A stretch of DNA of 36,070 nt from Alterluteimonas quercicellularis (GCF_021191635.1 NZ_JAIWPR010000061.1:1-36070); one strand, 5' to 3'. Positions 17,807 through 26,000 are shown, numbered from the stretch's first letter. A program made the numbers and translations. The notes: a model not told the origin generated them from the letters alone.

Positions 17807-18568
17807 TCAGGCCTTGTAGCCGTCGTGGATGGCGACGATGCCGCCCGAGAGGTTGCGGTAGCGCGCGCGGGCGAAGCCGGCGGACGCCATCATCGCCTTC
17901 AGCGCGTCCTGCGGCGGGTGCTTGCGGATCGACTCGGCGAGGTACCGGTAGCTGTCGGCGTCGTCGGCGAACAGCTTGCCCAGGCGCGGCAGCACCTGGA
18001 ACGAATGGAAGTCGTACAGCGGCCGGAACCACTCCGCCTTCACCTCGGAGAACTCCAGCACCCGCGCCTGCCCGCCCACCTTCAGCACGCGCAGCATCTC
18101 GCGCAGGGCGGCGTCCTTGTCGGTCACGTTGCGCAGGCCGAAGGCGATGGTGACCAGGTCGAAGCTGGCATCGGGGAACGGCAGCGCCTCGGCATTGCAC
18201 TGCACGTACTCGAAGCCGCGCACGCGCCCGCGGTCGGTCATGCGGTCGCGGCCCACGCGCAGCATCTCGCCGTTGATGTCGCCCAGCACGATCCCGCCCG
18301 CCTCGCCGACCCGGCCCGACAACAGCGCCGCGATGTCGCCGGTGCCGCCGGCGAGGTCGAGCACGCGGTCGCCGCGCTTGACCTGCGCGGTGGCCGCGAA
18401 GTAGCGCTTCCAGGCCCGGTGGATGCCCAGACTCATCAGGTCGTTCATCAGGTCGTAGTTGCGCGCGACCGAGGAGAACACCTGGCCGACCAGCTTCTGC
18501 TTCTCCGCCCGCGGGACGTCGCGGAAGCCGAAGTGGGTGGTGTCGCCGGGCTCGGGGGATTCGTTCAT
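17807..18568 (-). CDS. ubiE: ubiquinone/menaquinone C-methyltransferase UbiE
   Basis: 253 residues, normal length. It methylates the ring of the demethyl-quinone intermediate in ubiquinone (and, where present, menaquinone) synthesis using S-adenosylmethionine. Evidence: SAM-binding motif [10 protein letters not shown] at 69-78, the UbiE signatures [18 protein letters not shown] and [22 protein letters not shown], and the C-terminal [15 protein letters not shown]. Divergent from the AraC-type gene, with 79 bp between the starts. Confidence 0.97.
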   Translation of the reverse strand: MNESPEPGDTTHFGFRDVPRAEKQKLVGQVFSSVARNYDLMNDLMSLGIHRAWKRYFAATAQVKRGDRVLDLAGGTGDIAALLSGRVGEAGGIVLGDINGEMLRVGRDRMTDRGRVRGFEYVQCNAEALPFPDASFDLVTIAFGLRNVTDKDAALREMLRVLKVGGQARVLEFSEVKAEWFRPLYDFHSFQVLPRLGKLFADDADSYRYLAESIRKHPPQDALKAMMASAGFARARYRNLSGGIVAIHDGYKA

Positions 18569-18647
18569 GGGCCGATTATCGCACCCCCGCGGCGGCCCCG
18601 TGCCGGATGGCCCATGCGCGGCCGCCGGCCGCGCCTATCCTGCGGCG

Positions 18648-19412
18648 ATGGCCCACGCTTCCAGCTACGAGACGCGCCATTGCGGCGGCGACGCCCTCGC
18701 CATGCACCGTCATCGCGGCGCCTATGCGGCACTGGTGCTCGACGGCGAGCACCTGGAAACGGGCTGCGAGGGCCGGGTCCGCTGCCCGCCGGGCACCCTG
18801 CTGATCCATCCGGCCTTCCATGCCCACGGCAACCGCTTCTCGCGCCACGGCGCCCGGGTGCTGAACCTGCCGCTGCCGTCGGCGCCCGGAACGGCGGCGC
18901 GGGCCTACGCGGTGGACCTGTGCGCGGCCGCGGACTGCCTGCGCGCGCGCGACGCCGGTGCGCTGCCGGCGCTGCTCTCCGGGGCGCACCCGCTCGTCCC
19001 GGAGGACGCGGGCGACTGGTCGCACGCCCTGCTCGCCGCGCTGAGGGCCGACCCGTCGGCCGGCATCGGCGCCGCCTCGCGCCGGCTCGGCGTCTCGCCG
19101 GAACACGCGAGCCGGACCCTCGCGCGCCGCTACGGGCTGCCGCCGCAGGCGCTGCGGCTCGAACTGCGCTTCCGCGCGGCGCTCGCGCTGCTGGACACCG
19201 ACCTCGGGCTGGCGGAGATCGCGCAGCGCGCCGGCTTCGCCGACCAGAGCCACCTCGGCCGCACGGTGCGGCGGTTCTGCGGCGCATCGCCGGCGCGGGT
19301 GCGCGCCTGGATCAAATGCGTTCAAGACGGCGGCGCTGCGCCCGCGCTGGAATGCGGCCACCCCCCAAGGAACGCCACCGCATGCACGCCCGCCTCCCCC
19401 TCGCCGGCCTGA
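18648..19412 (+). CDS. AraC-family transcriptional regulator
   Basis: 254 residues. The N-terminal part (about 1-75) is a cupin-like sensor with clustered histidines (MHRHRGAYAALVLDGEH, LLIHPAFHAHGNRF). The C-terminal part has two helix-turn-helix motifs: about 140-161 (GAASRRLGVSPEHASRTLARR) and about 188-210 (LAEIAQRAGFADQSHLGRTVRR), followed by GASPARVRAW, the AraC signature. The ATG at 18648 opens the cupin domain. The gene overlaps the next one by 31 bp in another frame, so regulator and lipoprotein are probably co-transcribed. The ligand and targets are not evident. Confidence 0.88.
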   Translation: MAHASSYETRHCGGDALAMHRHRGAYAALVLDGEHLETGCEGRVRCPPGTLLIHPAFHAHGNRFSRHGARVLNLPLPSAPGTAARAYAVDLCAAADCLRARDAGALPALLSGAHPLVPEDAGDWSHALLAALRADPSAGIGAASRRLGVSPEHASRTLARRYGLPPQALRLELRFRAALALLDTDLGLAEIAQRAGFADQSHLGRTVRRFCGASPARVRAWIKCVQDGGAAPALECGHPPRNATACTPASPSPA

Positions 19413-20458
19413 TCCTGCTGGCCGGCGCGCTCGCCGCCTGCCGCCCGCACCCCGACGCCAGCAGCCCCGCGGCGCTCGACGCGATCAACGCCTCCGCCAG
19501 CGCCGTGCTGCAGGGCGACAGCGTCGCCGCGCTGGACGCGCTGCGCACGGTGCCGGCCGCGCAGTTCGCGGGCCGCGACGCCGAGTACCGCGACTGCATG
19601 CTCGAACGCTTCGGCGGCGACGGCCCGCCCGCGCCCGCGCGGGAACCCGCCGATCCGCTCGCCCGCGATCTGCTCCGCGCCTATCGGACGTACTGGCGCC
19701 GGGCGCTGGCCGCACCTGCGCAACGCCGGCAACTGGAAGAGACGCTGCACGCGCAGGTGCGCGGACTGCTGGGGGACGACACCCGGGGCACAAGGGACTG
19801 GCCGGCGCTGGAGACGCGGACGATCGAAGCGCTGCGCAGGCGCGGCGTGCATGCGCTGATGGGGCGCACCCCGCCGCTGCTCGAACTGATGCTGTGGCGC
19901 CGGCAGGAGACGCGCGACGAGACCGTGGCCCTGCCCGACGGCCGGCACACCGTGGCGGTGCACTACCTCGACGACTTCGACAGCCTCGGCTGGTCCGCGT
20001 ATGCCCGCTGCGAGCGCGGCTCCACCGGCGGCTGGGCCACCCACGATGGCCTGTACGCCGTGGTGCCCGCCTACGACCGCAACGGCGGGCTGGATTCGGA
20101 GACGTTCCGGGTGGTGTTCTTCGCCCACGAGGCGCAGCACTTCGCCGACAAGCACCGCTACCCGCCCATGGAAGGCTGGGAGTACGAGTACCGCGCCAAG
20201 CTCGTGGAGCTGGCGCTGGGCGAGTCGGCGGGCGACGAGCGCCTGCGCGGCTTCGCCAGCGCGCAGAGCGACGATCCCGATTCGCCGCATACCTACGCCA
20301 ACCGGCGCGTGATGCGCGACCTGCAGGCCCGGCTCGGCACCGAGCCCGGGGCCGCGCCGCGTGCGCAGCGCCAGGCGGCCGCGCTCGCCCTGCTGCGCGA
20401 GGACAGCGCGAGGCGCGCGGCGGACGCCGGACCCGGGGCCGCCGGCATGCCACACTGA
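19382..20458 (+). CDS. lipoprotein with HExxH zinc-protease motif, uncharacterised
   Basis: 358 residues; family not recognised. Lipoprotein signal MHARLPLAGLILLAGALAAC (Cys20). After an Ala-rich helical region comes a domain with FFAHEAQHFADK: the HEAQH at 249-253 fits the zincin HExxH, and Glu267, Glu269 or Glu276 in the following helix (EGWEYEY, AKLVE) could be the third zinc ligand. A GWATHDGLYAVVPAYD segment precedes it. I infer a metallopeptidase acting in the periplasm, but no substrate-binding or other family hallmark confirms activity. It begins inside the end of the AraC gene and is followed 25 bp later by the cytosine deaminase gene. Confidence 0.78.
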   Translation: MHARLPLAGLILLAGALAACRPHPDASSPAALDAINASASAVLQGDSVAALDALRTVPAAQFAGRDAEYRDCMLERFGGDGPPAPAREPADPLARDLLRAYRTYWRRALAAPAQRRQLEETLHAQVRGLLGDDTRGTRDWPALETRTIEALRRRGVHALMGRTPPLLELMLWRRQETRDETVALPDGRHTVAVHYLDDFDSLGWSAYARCERGSTGGWATHDGLYAVVPAYDRNGGLDSETFRVVFFAHEAQHFADKHRYPPMEGWEYEYRAKLVELALGESAGDERLRGFASAQSDDPDSPHTYANRRVMRDLQARLGTEPGAAPRAQRQAAALALLREDSARRAADAGPGAAGMPH

Positions 20459-20483
20459 CGGCCCCGCCGGTCCCGCTCACGAC

Positions 20484-20936
20484 ATGATCGCCACGCCCGA
20501 CTACCGCGCCCTGCTCGACACCGCGCTCGCCGAAGCCCGGGCCGGGCTGGCCGAGGGCGGCATCCCGATCGGCGCCGCGCTGTACGCCGGCGACGGCCGC
20601 CTGCTGGGCTGCGGGCACAACCGCCGCGTGCAGGAGGACGACCCCTCCATCCACGGCGAGACCGACGCCTTCCGCAAGGCCGGCCGCCAGCGTTCCTACC
20701 GCGACACGATCATGGTCACCACGCTGTCCCCCTGCTGGTACTGCAGCGGGCTGGTGCGCCAGTTCGGCATCGGCACCGTGGTGGTCGGCGACTCGGTGAA
20801 CTTCGCCGGCGGCGCCGACTGGCTGCGCGAGGCGGGCGTGCGGGTGATCGACCTCGCCGACGACCGCTGCATCGGCATGATGCGCGACTGGATCGCCGCG
20901 CACCCCGCGCTGTGGAACGAGGACATCGGCCAGTAG
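20484..20936 (+). CDS. yeast-type cytosine deaminase (nucleoside deaminase family)
   Basis: 150 residues, zinc-dependent deaminase fold. The active-site motifs are HGE at 57-59 (zinc His57, proton shuttle Glu59) and SPCWYC at 82-87 (zinc Cys84 and Cys87). The segments EGGIPIGAALY, GHNRRVQ, VVGDSVNF, DDRC and the C-terminal WNEDIG match Saccharomyces cytosine deaminase Fcy1 as I remember it, in order and spacing. That enzyme converts cytosine to uracil in pyrimidine salvage; it is unrelated to the amidohydrolase CodA. The stop codon TAG (20934-20936) is part of a GTAG repeat. Confidence 0.88.
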   Translation: MIATPDYRALLDTALAEARAGLAEGGIPIGAALYAGDGRLLGCGHNRRVQEDDPSIHGETDAFRKAGRQRSYRDTIMVTTLSPCWYCSGLVRQFGIGTVVVGDSVNFAGGADWLREAGVRVIDLADDRCIGMMRDWIAAHPALWNEDIGQ

Positions 20937-20958
20937 GAGCGCGCTCGCGCGCGATGCT
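20933..20958. repeat. GTAG-type palindromic repeat, single copy
   Basis: Starts GTAGGAGCGCGCTCGCGCGC and lacks an inverted partner. Its GTAG holds the stop codon of the cytosine deaminase gene. It lies in the 29-bp gap between this gene and the convergent acyltransferase gene. Confidence 0.8.
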
Positions 20959-20965
20959 CCTTGTA

Positions 20966-22291
20966 TCAGGACCGCGCCGGCTGCGGATGCGCGCGCAGCA
21001 GCCACGAGGCCGCGCCGACGCAGGCCACGGCCGCGAACGCGCCGGGCGCCGCGCCGAGCAGCAGGGCCGCGGCCAGGCCGGCGAACAGCGCCGCGCCGCC
21101 GGCAGCGATGGCGAAGCCGGCGGCGGCCGGTTCCAGCCGCCGCCGGCGCCGCAGCTCGAACGCGACCGCGGCCGCCATCACCGGCGCCAGCGTGGCCGCG
21201 CACAGCGCCAGCCAGCACAGCCGCCCGAGCCAGAACCCGGCCTGGCCCGGATCGCCGGCGTCGATGGGCGCGCCGAGCCGTTCGCCCAGCCACGCCGCCG
21301 GCACCTCGGCCAGCTTGTGCCACAGGTACAGCGGCATGCCGAGCGCGCCGAGCACCGCGATCGCGCGCGAGACCGCGTGCCGTTCCAGGAAGCGGCGCGC
21401 CGGCCGCTCGCACAGCAGCACCGCGCCGGCCTGCAGCCACATCACGCCCACCAGCGCGAGCGTGGGCGGCAGCATGTTGTTGCCGGCCAGCTCCACCCCG
21501 ACCATCGCCACCGGATAGCCGCTGGCGATCGCCGCCGCCAGCCACGCTGCGCCCAGCAGCAGCAGGGCCGCGCCGTTGCCGGCCCCGCCCAGGCGCCCGC
21601 GCCGCCAGGCGATGCCCAGCTGCTGCGGCAGCAGCCAGACGGTCAGCATGTTGAGCCAGCCGATGCCGCCCGGCGCGGCCTCGACGCGGGCGCCGAGCGC
21701 GAGCAGGTCCGCGGGCGCGCGCACGCCGGCGCGCAGCAGGTCGGCGGCCGCCGCGGCGGCCACCAGCGCCGCCACCGCCCTCAGGCCGAAGCGGCGGTCG
21801 GCGCGCACGCACAGCGGCAGCAACGCCTGCACCGCCAGCAGCATCACCAGGAACCACAGGTGGATGGTGAGCGAGTGGTTGAAGGGTTCGAGCAGGCGGC
21901 CGCCGGTCCACAGGCCGGCCAGCGCCAGCGCCGCCAGCACCGCGAGATACGTCGTCGTCGGCCGCGCCAGCCCCAGCGCGCGCCCGGCCCACCAGCGCCG
22001 CTGCGGGCCGCCTTCGCGCAGGCGCCGCTCGACGCCGTCGGCGCTCACCGCCGCCGACACGAACACGAACAGCGGCACCACCTGCACCAGCCAGGTCAGC
22101 GCGCCGGCGGCGTCCCACACCCGCAGCAGGTGCTCGGTACCGGCGAGCCGGCCGTCCTGCAGCCTGGGCAGGGTGGCGATCCAGTGGCCGAACACCACCA
22201 CCAGCAGCGCGCCGGCGCGCAGCGCGTCGGGGTAGGCGTCGCGCCGCGGCGCGTCCGGCTCGACAGGGCCGGCGGAACGGCTCGCGGGCAT
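20966..22291 (-). CDS. acyltransferase-3 family membrane protein
   Basis: 441 residues with about ten hydrophobic helices. The N-terminus YPDALRAGALLVVVFGHW with His36 fits the conserved R-x(10)-H region of acyltransferase family 3 proteins, which O-acylate sugars or lipids on the membrane. Further typical pieces are LWFLVMLLAVQALLP and GMPLYLWHKLAEV near the C-terminus. Arg-rich loops mark cytoplasmic sides. The acceptor substrate cannot be deduced, and neighbours give no polysaccharide cluster. It converges on the deaminase gene and diverges from the duplicated membrane protein with 122 bp between. Confidence 0.82.
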   Translation of the reverse strand: MPASRSAGPVEPDAPRRDAYPDALRAGALLVVVFGHWIATLPRLQDGRLAGTEHLLRVWDAAGALTWLVQVVPLFVFVSAAVSADGVERRLREGGPQRRWWAGRALGLARPTTTYLAVLAALALAGLWTGGRLLEPFNHSLTIHLWFLVMLLAVQALLPLCVRADRRFGLRAVAALVAAAAAADLLRAGVRAPADLLALGARVEAAPGGIGWLNMLTVWLLPQQLGIAWRRGRLGGAGNGAALLLLGAAWLAAAIASGYPVAMVGVELAGNNMLPPTLALVGVMWLQAGAVLLCERPARRFLERHAVSRAIAVLGALGMPLYLWHKLAEVPAAWLGERLGAPIDAGDPGQAGFWLGRLCWLALCAATLAPVMAAAVAFELRRRRRLEPAAAGFAIAAGGAALFAGLAAALLLGAAPGAFAAVACVGAASWLLRAHPQPARS

Positions 22292-22413
22292 TCTGGAGTC
22301 CTCGCGCCGGCAACGGGCGGCGCCGCGCGCGCCAGCATGCCACGCCGATCGCGCGGCTGTTATCGTGCGGCGCGATGGCGGTCCGCTGCCGCCGCTGCCG
22401 GGAACGCTCGCCG

Positions 22414-23343
22414 ATGACGCCCTTCGATCGTGTGCGCCGCGCCCTGGGCTGGTACCTCGTCGCGACGCTGGCGGTCGCGGTCTCGGTCAACCTGGCCCTG
22501 CTGGCCGCGACCGCGTCCCACTACGCCATCGCGCCGGACGGCAGCGCGGACGGCACCGCGGCGATGCTCTCCCATGCGCTGGCGCTGTCCGGGCCGGTGC
22601 TCGCGCTGGCCTACCTGCTGCCCGCCTGGCACCTGGCGCAGGCGCAGCCCGCGCGCAACGCCCGCATCGCCGTCCTCGCGGCGGCCGCCGCGATCCCCGC
22701 GCTGGCGCTGGCGCAGCGCCTGGTCGATCCGGGCTGGCTGCGGTTCCTCGCCTTCGAGCATCCCTGGCGGGCGGCCGCGCTCGACGCGACGCTCGGGCTG
22801 TGGCCCGACCTCGCCGCACCGCTGGTCTTCGGCGTGGCCTGGGGCACGCTGCGCGCGCGCTCGCCGGCGCAGCCGCCGCGTTCGCCCACCGACCGCGTGC
22901 GCAGCGCGCTGGGCTGGTTCGCGCTGGCCGCTGGGCTGGCGCTCGCGGCCGACCTGCTGCTCGGCATCCTCTTCCCGCCCCTGGGCGTCGAGTCGCCGGA
23001 CCCCACCACCTGGCCGGCCCCGCTGCGCGCGCTCTACTGGCTGCCGGCGCTGTTCGCGCTCGCCTACGCGGTGGCCGGCTGGCGGCTGGCGCAGGCGCAG
23101 GCCGCGCCCGCGCTGCGCGTCGCCATCCTCGCCGGCGGCGCGCTGGTGCCGCTGGCCGCGTTCGCGGTCATCGCCGCCGGCCGCCGCGTGCAGGTCGGGG
23201 CGATGTCGGGCGAGACCCCGGTGGCGGCGGCGCTGACGCTGAGCGTCGCCGGCACCTTGATCGGCCTGGCGCTGCTGCTCTTCAGCTGGCTGGCGTGGCG
23301 CACGCTGCGGCGTTCGCCTGCGCCTGCAGGTCCAGCGTCATGA
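22414..23343 (+). CDS. membrane protein made of an internal tandem duplication, unknown function
   Basis: 309 residues, about eight hydrophobic helices, family not recognised. Two halves repeat the same pattern: DRVRRALGWYLVATLAV near residue 5 matches DRVRSALGWFALAAGLA near residue 160; ALAYLLPAWHLAQAQPARNA matches ALAYAVAGWRLAQAQAAPAL; each is followed by an R-A-ILA helix. The Met at 22414 was chosen because it aligns with the start of the second repeat; an in-frame ATG at 22375 would add 13 Arg/Cys-rich residues. Its last 62 bp overlap the 3' end of the convergent GNAT gene. Confidence 0.75.
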   Translation: MTPFDRVRRALGWYLVATLAVAVSVNLALLAATASHYAIAPDGSADGTAAMLSHALALSGPVLALAYLLPAWHLAQAQPARNARIAVLAAAAAIPALALAQRLVDPGWLRFLAFEHPWRAAALDATLGLWPDLAAPLVFGVAWGTLRARSPAQPPRSPTDRVRSALGWFALAAGLALAADLLLGILFPPLGVESPDPTTWPAPLRALYWLPALFALAYAVAGWRLAQAQAAPALRVAILAGGALVPLAAFAVIAAGRRVQVGAMSGETPVAAALTLSVAGTLIGLALLLFSWLAWRTLRRSPAPAGPAS

Positions 23344-23782
23344 AGACGCTGTTCGGGTCCTCGCGATAGGCGGCGAACGGCGCGCACGGCACGAAGCCCG
23401 CGGTGGCGTACAGGCGCCGGGCCGGCTCGAAGTAGGCCATGGACCCGGTCTCCAGGCTGAGCCGCGCATACCCGCGTCGGCGCGCCTCGCCGACGATGTG
23501 CGCCAGCATCCGCGCCGCCACGCCGCGGCGCAGGTGGGCGTCGGCGGTGCGCATCGACTTGATCTCGCCGTGGCTGGCGTCCAGCGCCTTGAGCGCGCCG
23601 CAGCCCAGCAGCGCCTCGCCGTCCCACGCGGTCCAGAACGTCACCTCCGGCCGGCGCAGGCCCTCGAGGTCGAGCGCGTGCCGGCTCTCGGCCGGCGCGG
23701 TCGGCGCCAGCGCGCGCAGGTGCGCTTCGAGCAGCGCGATCACGCGCGGGTCGTCGAGGCTCGGATCGTGTCGGATGCGCAT
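23282..23782 (-). CDS. GNAT-family N-acetyltransferase
   Basis: 166 residues. The GNAT core is visible: EIKSMRTADAHLRRGVAARMLAHI contains beta-4 and the acetyl-CoA pyrophosphate loop R-R-G-V-A (85-89), followed by ARLSLETGSMAYFEPARRLYATAGF, the family's beta-5/alpha-4 region. Acceptor unknown. ATG 23782 (MRIRHDP) was preferred over an in-frame start 69 bp upstream, which would add a low-complexity tail. It lies 83 bp downstream of hslU on the same strand and its 3' end overlaps the convergent membrane protein gene. Confidence 0.88.
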   Translation of the reverse strand: MRIRHDPSLDDPRVIALLEAHLRALAPTAPAESRHALDLEGLRRPEVTFWTAWDGEALLGCGALKALDASHGEIKSMRTADAHLRRGVAARMLAHIVGEARRRGYARLSLETGSMAYFEPARRLYATAGFVPCAPFAAYREDPNSVFMTLDLQAQANAAACATPAS

Positions 23783-23865
23783 GCGTGGGGCGGCCTGCGG
23801 CCGGGGTGGCCGCGCCCGCACAGCATGTCCGCCGGCCCGCGCGATGCGCAAGCCGGCGGCGGCGG

Positions 23866-25248
23866 TCAGAGGATGTAGCGGCTCAGGTCCGGGTCCTGCA
23901 CCAGCTCGCCGAGGTGCGCGTCGACGTAGGCGCGGTCGATCGTCACGCTGCCGCCGCGGTCGGGCGCCTCGAAGCTCAGGCTGTCGAGCAGGCGCTCGAG
24001 CACGGTGTGCAGGCGGCGCGCGCCGATGTTCTCCTGCCGCTCGTTGACCTGCGCGGCGATCTCGGCGAGGCGGTCGATCGCCTCGTCCTCGAAGCGCAAC
24101 TCCACGCCCTCGGTCTTCATCAGCTCCACGTACTGCGTGGTCAGCGCCGCCCGCGGCTCGGTGAGGATGCGCACGAAGTCGTCCTTGGTCAGCGCGGCCA
24201 GCTCGACCCGGATCGGGAAGCGGCCCTGCAGCTCCGGGATCAGGTCGCTGGGCTTGGCCAGGTGGAAGGCGCCGGAGGCGATGAAGAGGATGTGGTCGGT
24301 GTTCACCGAGCCGTACTTGGTGCTCACTGTGGAACCTTCCACCAGCGGCAGCAGGTCGCGCTGCACGCCCTCGCGGCTGACGTCGCCGCCGGTGGCGCCC
24401 GCTTCGCCGCGCTTGGCGACCTTGTCGATCTCGTCGATGAAGACGATGCCGTGCTGCTCGCAGGCCTCGATCGCCGCCTCGCGCACCTCGTCCTCGTTGA
24501 TCAGCTTGCCGGCCTCCTCCTCGATCAGCTGCGGGCGCGCGGCGCGGATGGTGAGCTTGCGCGACTGCGTCCTGCCGCCGGCGAGGCTGGAGAACATCTG
24601 CCGCAGCTGCTGGCCCATCTCCTCCATGCCGGGCGGCGCCATGATGTCCACGCCGACCTTCATCGACAGCTCCAGCTCGATCTCGCGCTCGTCCAGCTCG
24701 CCCGCGCGCAGCTGCCGGCGCAGCTTCTGCCGCGTCTCCGACTCCTGCCGCGACGGCTCGGCGGAGATGTCGACGGTGGTCTGGGTGTTGAAGCCGAACG
24801 CCGGCGGCGCCGACTCGCGGCGCGGCAGCAGCGCGTCGAGGATGCGGTCCTCGGCACGCTCCTCGGCGCGGGTGCGCACGCGCTGCTTGGCCTGCTCGCG
24901 GTAGAGCTTGACCGCGGTGTCGGCCAGGTCGCGCACGATCTGCTCGACGTCCTTGCCGACGTAGCCGACCTCGGTGAAGCGCGTGGCCTCCACCTTGACG
25001 AACGGCGCGTTGGCCAGCGTGGCCAGGCGCCGCGCGATCTCGGTCTTGCCCACGCCGGTGGGGCCGATCATCAGGATGTTCTTCGGCATCACCTCGTTGC
25101 GCAGCCCGTCGTCGAGCTGCATGCGGCGCCAGCGGTTGCGCAGCGCGATCGCGACCGCGCGCTTGGCCGCCTGCTGGCCGACGATGTGGCGGTCGAGCTC
25201 CTGCACGATCTCGCGCGGGGTCATGGTGGTGCTATTCGCTTCGCTCAT
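23866..25248 (-). CDS. hslU: HslU, ATPase subunit of the HslVU protease
   Basis: 460 residues, AAA+ unfoldase that feeds substrates to HslV in the cytoplasm. N-terminal [17 protein letters not shown] is the family signature; Walker [10 protein letters not shown] at 62-70; Walker [10 protein letters not shown]; the inserted I-domain with acidic and basic segments; and the C-terminal SRYIL tail that inserts into HslV pockets (here DLSRYIL). The start at 25248 gives the standard N-terminus. A 103-bp spacer containing a long inverted repeat separates it from hslV. Probably heat-shock controlled with hslV. Confidence 0.97.
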   Translation of the reverse strand: MSEANSTTMTPREIVQELDRHIVGQQAAKRAVAIALRNRWRRMQLDDGLRNEVMPKNILMIGPTGVGKTEIARRLATLANAPFVKVEATRFTEVGYVGKDVEQIVRDLADTAVKLYREQAKQRVRTRAEERAEDRILDALLPRRESAPPAFGFNTQTTVDISAEPSRQESETRQKLRRQLRAGELDEREIELELSMKVGVDIMAPPGMEEMGQQLRQMFSSLAGGRTQSRKLTIRAARPQLIEEEAGKLINEDEVREAAIEACEQHGIVFIDEIDKVAKRGEAGATGGDVSREGVQRDLLPLVEGSTVSTKYGSVNTDHILFIASGAFHLAKPSDLIPELQGRFPIRVELAALTKDDFVRILTEPRAALTTQYVELMKTEGVELRFEDEAIDRLAEIAAQVNERQENIGARRLHTVLERLLDSLSFEAPDRGGSVTIDRAYVDAHLGELVQDPDLSRYIL

Positions 25249-25353
25249 GCGGGGAATCGGGAATGGGGAATGGGGAATGGTTGAAAGCGGGAAATAGGGG
25301 CAACCGGGAGCCGCCTTCGCGATTTGCGATTCCCGATTCCCCATTCCCGATTC
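25249..25353. repeat. 18-bp inverted repeat with GGGAATGGGGAAT units between hslV and hslU
   Basis: GAATCGGGAATGGGGAAT at 25254-25271 is exactly complementary to ATTCCCCATTCCCGATTC at 25336-25353. Extra GGGGAATGG and CGATTCC units extend both arms as short direct repeats. The right arm runs into the stop codon of hslV (25352-25354). In mRNA it would make a strong stem with a loop of about 64 nt between the two coding regions. Its purine-strand composition stands out from the surrounding DNA. Confidence 0.85.
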
Positions 25354-25903
25354 ACAGCTCTTCGACCACCACGTTGCGGTTGGTATAGATGCACACGTCG
25401 CCGGCGATGTTGAGGGACTCGACGGCGATCGTCCTGGCGTCGAGCTCGGTGTGGGCCAGCAGGGCGCGCGCGGCCGACAGCGCGTAGGGGCCGCCGGAGC
25501 CGATGGCGACCAGGCCGTCCTCGGGCTCGATGACGTCGCCGGTGCCGCTGACGATCAGCGAGGTCTCGCGGTCGGCCACCGCCAGCAGCGCTTCGAGCTT
25601 CCCGAAGCGGCGCTCGGTGCGCCAGTCCTTGGCCAGCTCCACCGCCGCGCGCACCAGCTGCCCGTGCTTCTGCAGCTTCGACTCGAACAGCTCGAACAGG
25701 GTGAAGGCGTCGGCCGCCGCGCCGGCGAAGCCGGCCAGCACCTGGCCCTGGTCGCCCAGCCGGCGCACCTTGCGCGCGTTGGCCTTCATCACCGTGTTGC
25801 CGAGGGTGACCTGGCCGTCGCCGGCGATGGCGACGCGGTCGCCGCGCCGCACCGAGACGATGGTGGTGGCGTGGAAGACGTGCGGGTTCTGGCTGGGGTC
25901 CAT
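25352..25903 (-). CDS. hslV: HslV, proteolytic subunit of the HslVU protease
   Basis: 183 residues, proteasome-beta-like threonine peptidase forming the double hexamer that HslU caps. Evidence: [37 protein letters not shown] and [18 protein letters not shown]. The catalytic Thr is predicted at Thr13 because 12 residues ([12 protein letters not shown]) precede TTIV; family knowledge says the active Thr must be N-terminal after processing, so a propeptide is removed here, longer than the single Met of the E. coli protein. The ATG at 25903 is the most likely start; an in-frame start 54 bp upstream would add an implausible basic tail. Confidence 0.96.
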   Translation of the reverse strand: MDPSQNPHVFHATTIVSVRRGDRVAIAGDGQVTLGNTVMKANARKVRRLGDQGQVLAGFAGAAADAFTLFELFESKLQKHGQLVRAAVELAKDWRTERRFGKLEALLAVADRETSLIVSGTGDVIEPEDGLVAIGSGGPYALSAARALLAHTELDARTIAVESLNIAGDVCIYTNRNVVVEEL

Positions 25904-25930
25904 GCGGGCCTCCGGGGTGCGAACCCTGTG

Positions 25931-25958
25931 AGTGGGGGTCGCGGGGCGCCCACGCAAG
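25931..25958 (-). promoter_or_regulatory. possible heat-shock (sigma-32-type) promoter of hslVU
   Basis: Minus strand: CTTGCG (25958-25953) as -35, a 14-bp spacer, and CCCCCACT (25938-25931) as -10. This is near the sigma-32 consensus CTTGAA-N13-15-CCCCATNT, with mismatches in both boxes. It is 28 bp upstream of the hslV start. Since hslVU belongs to the heat-shock regulon in many proteobacteria, the position makes sense, but the match may be chance in GC-rich DNA. Confidence 0.4.
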
Positions 25959-26000
25959 GGCCGGCCGGCGCGGCGCGCACGCGAGGGGCGGACCGGCGCG

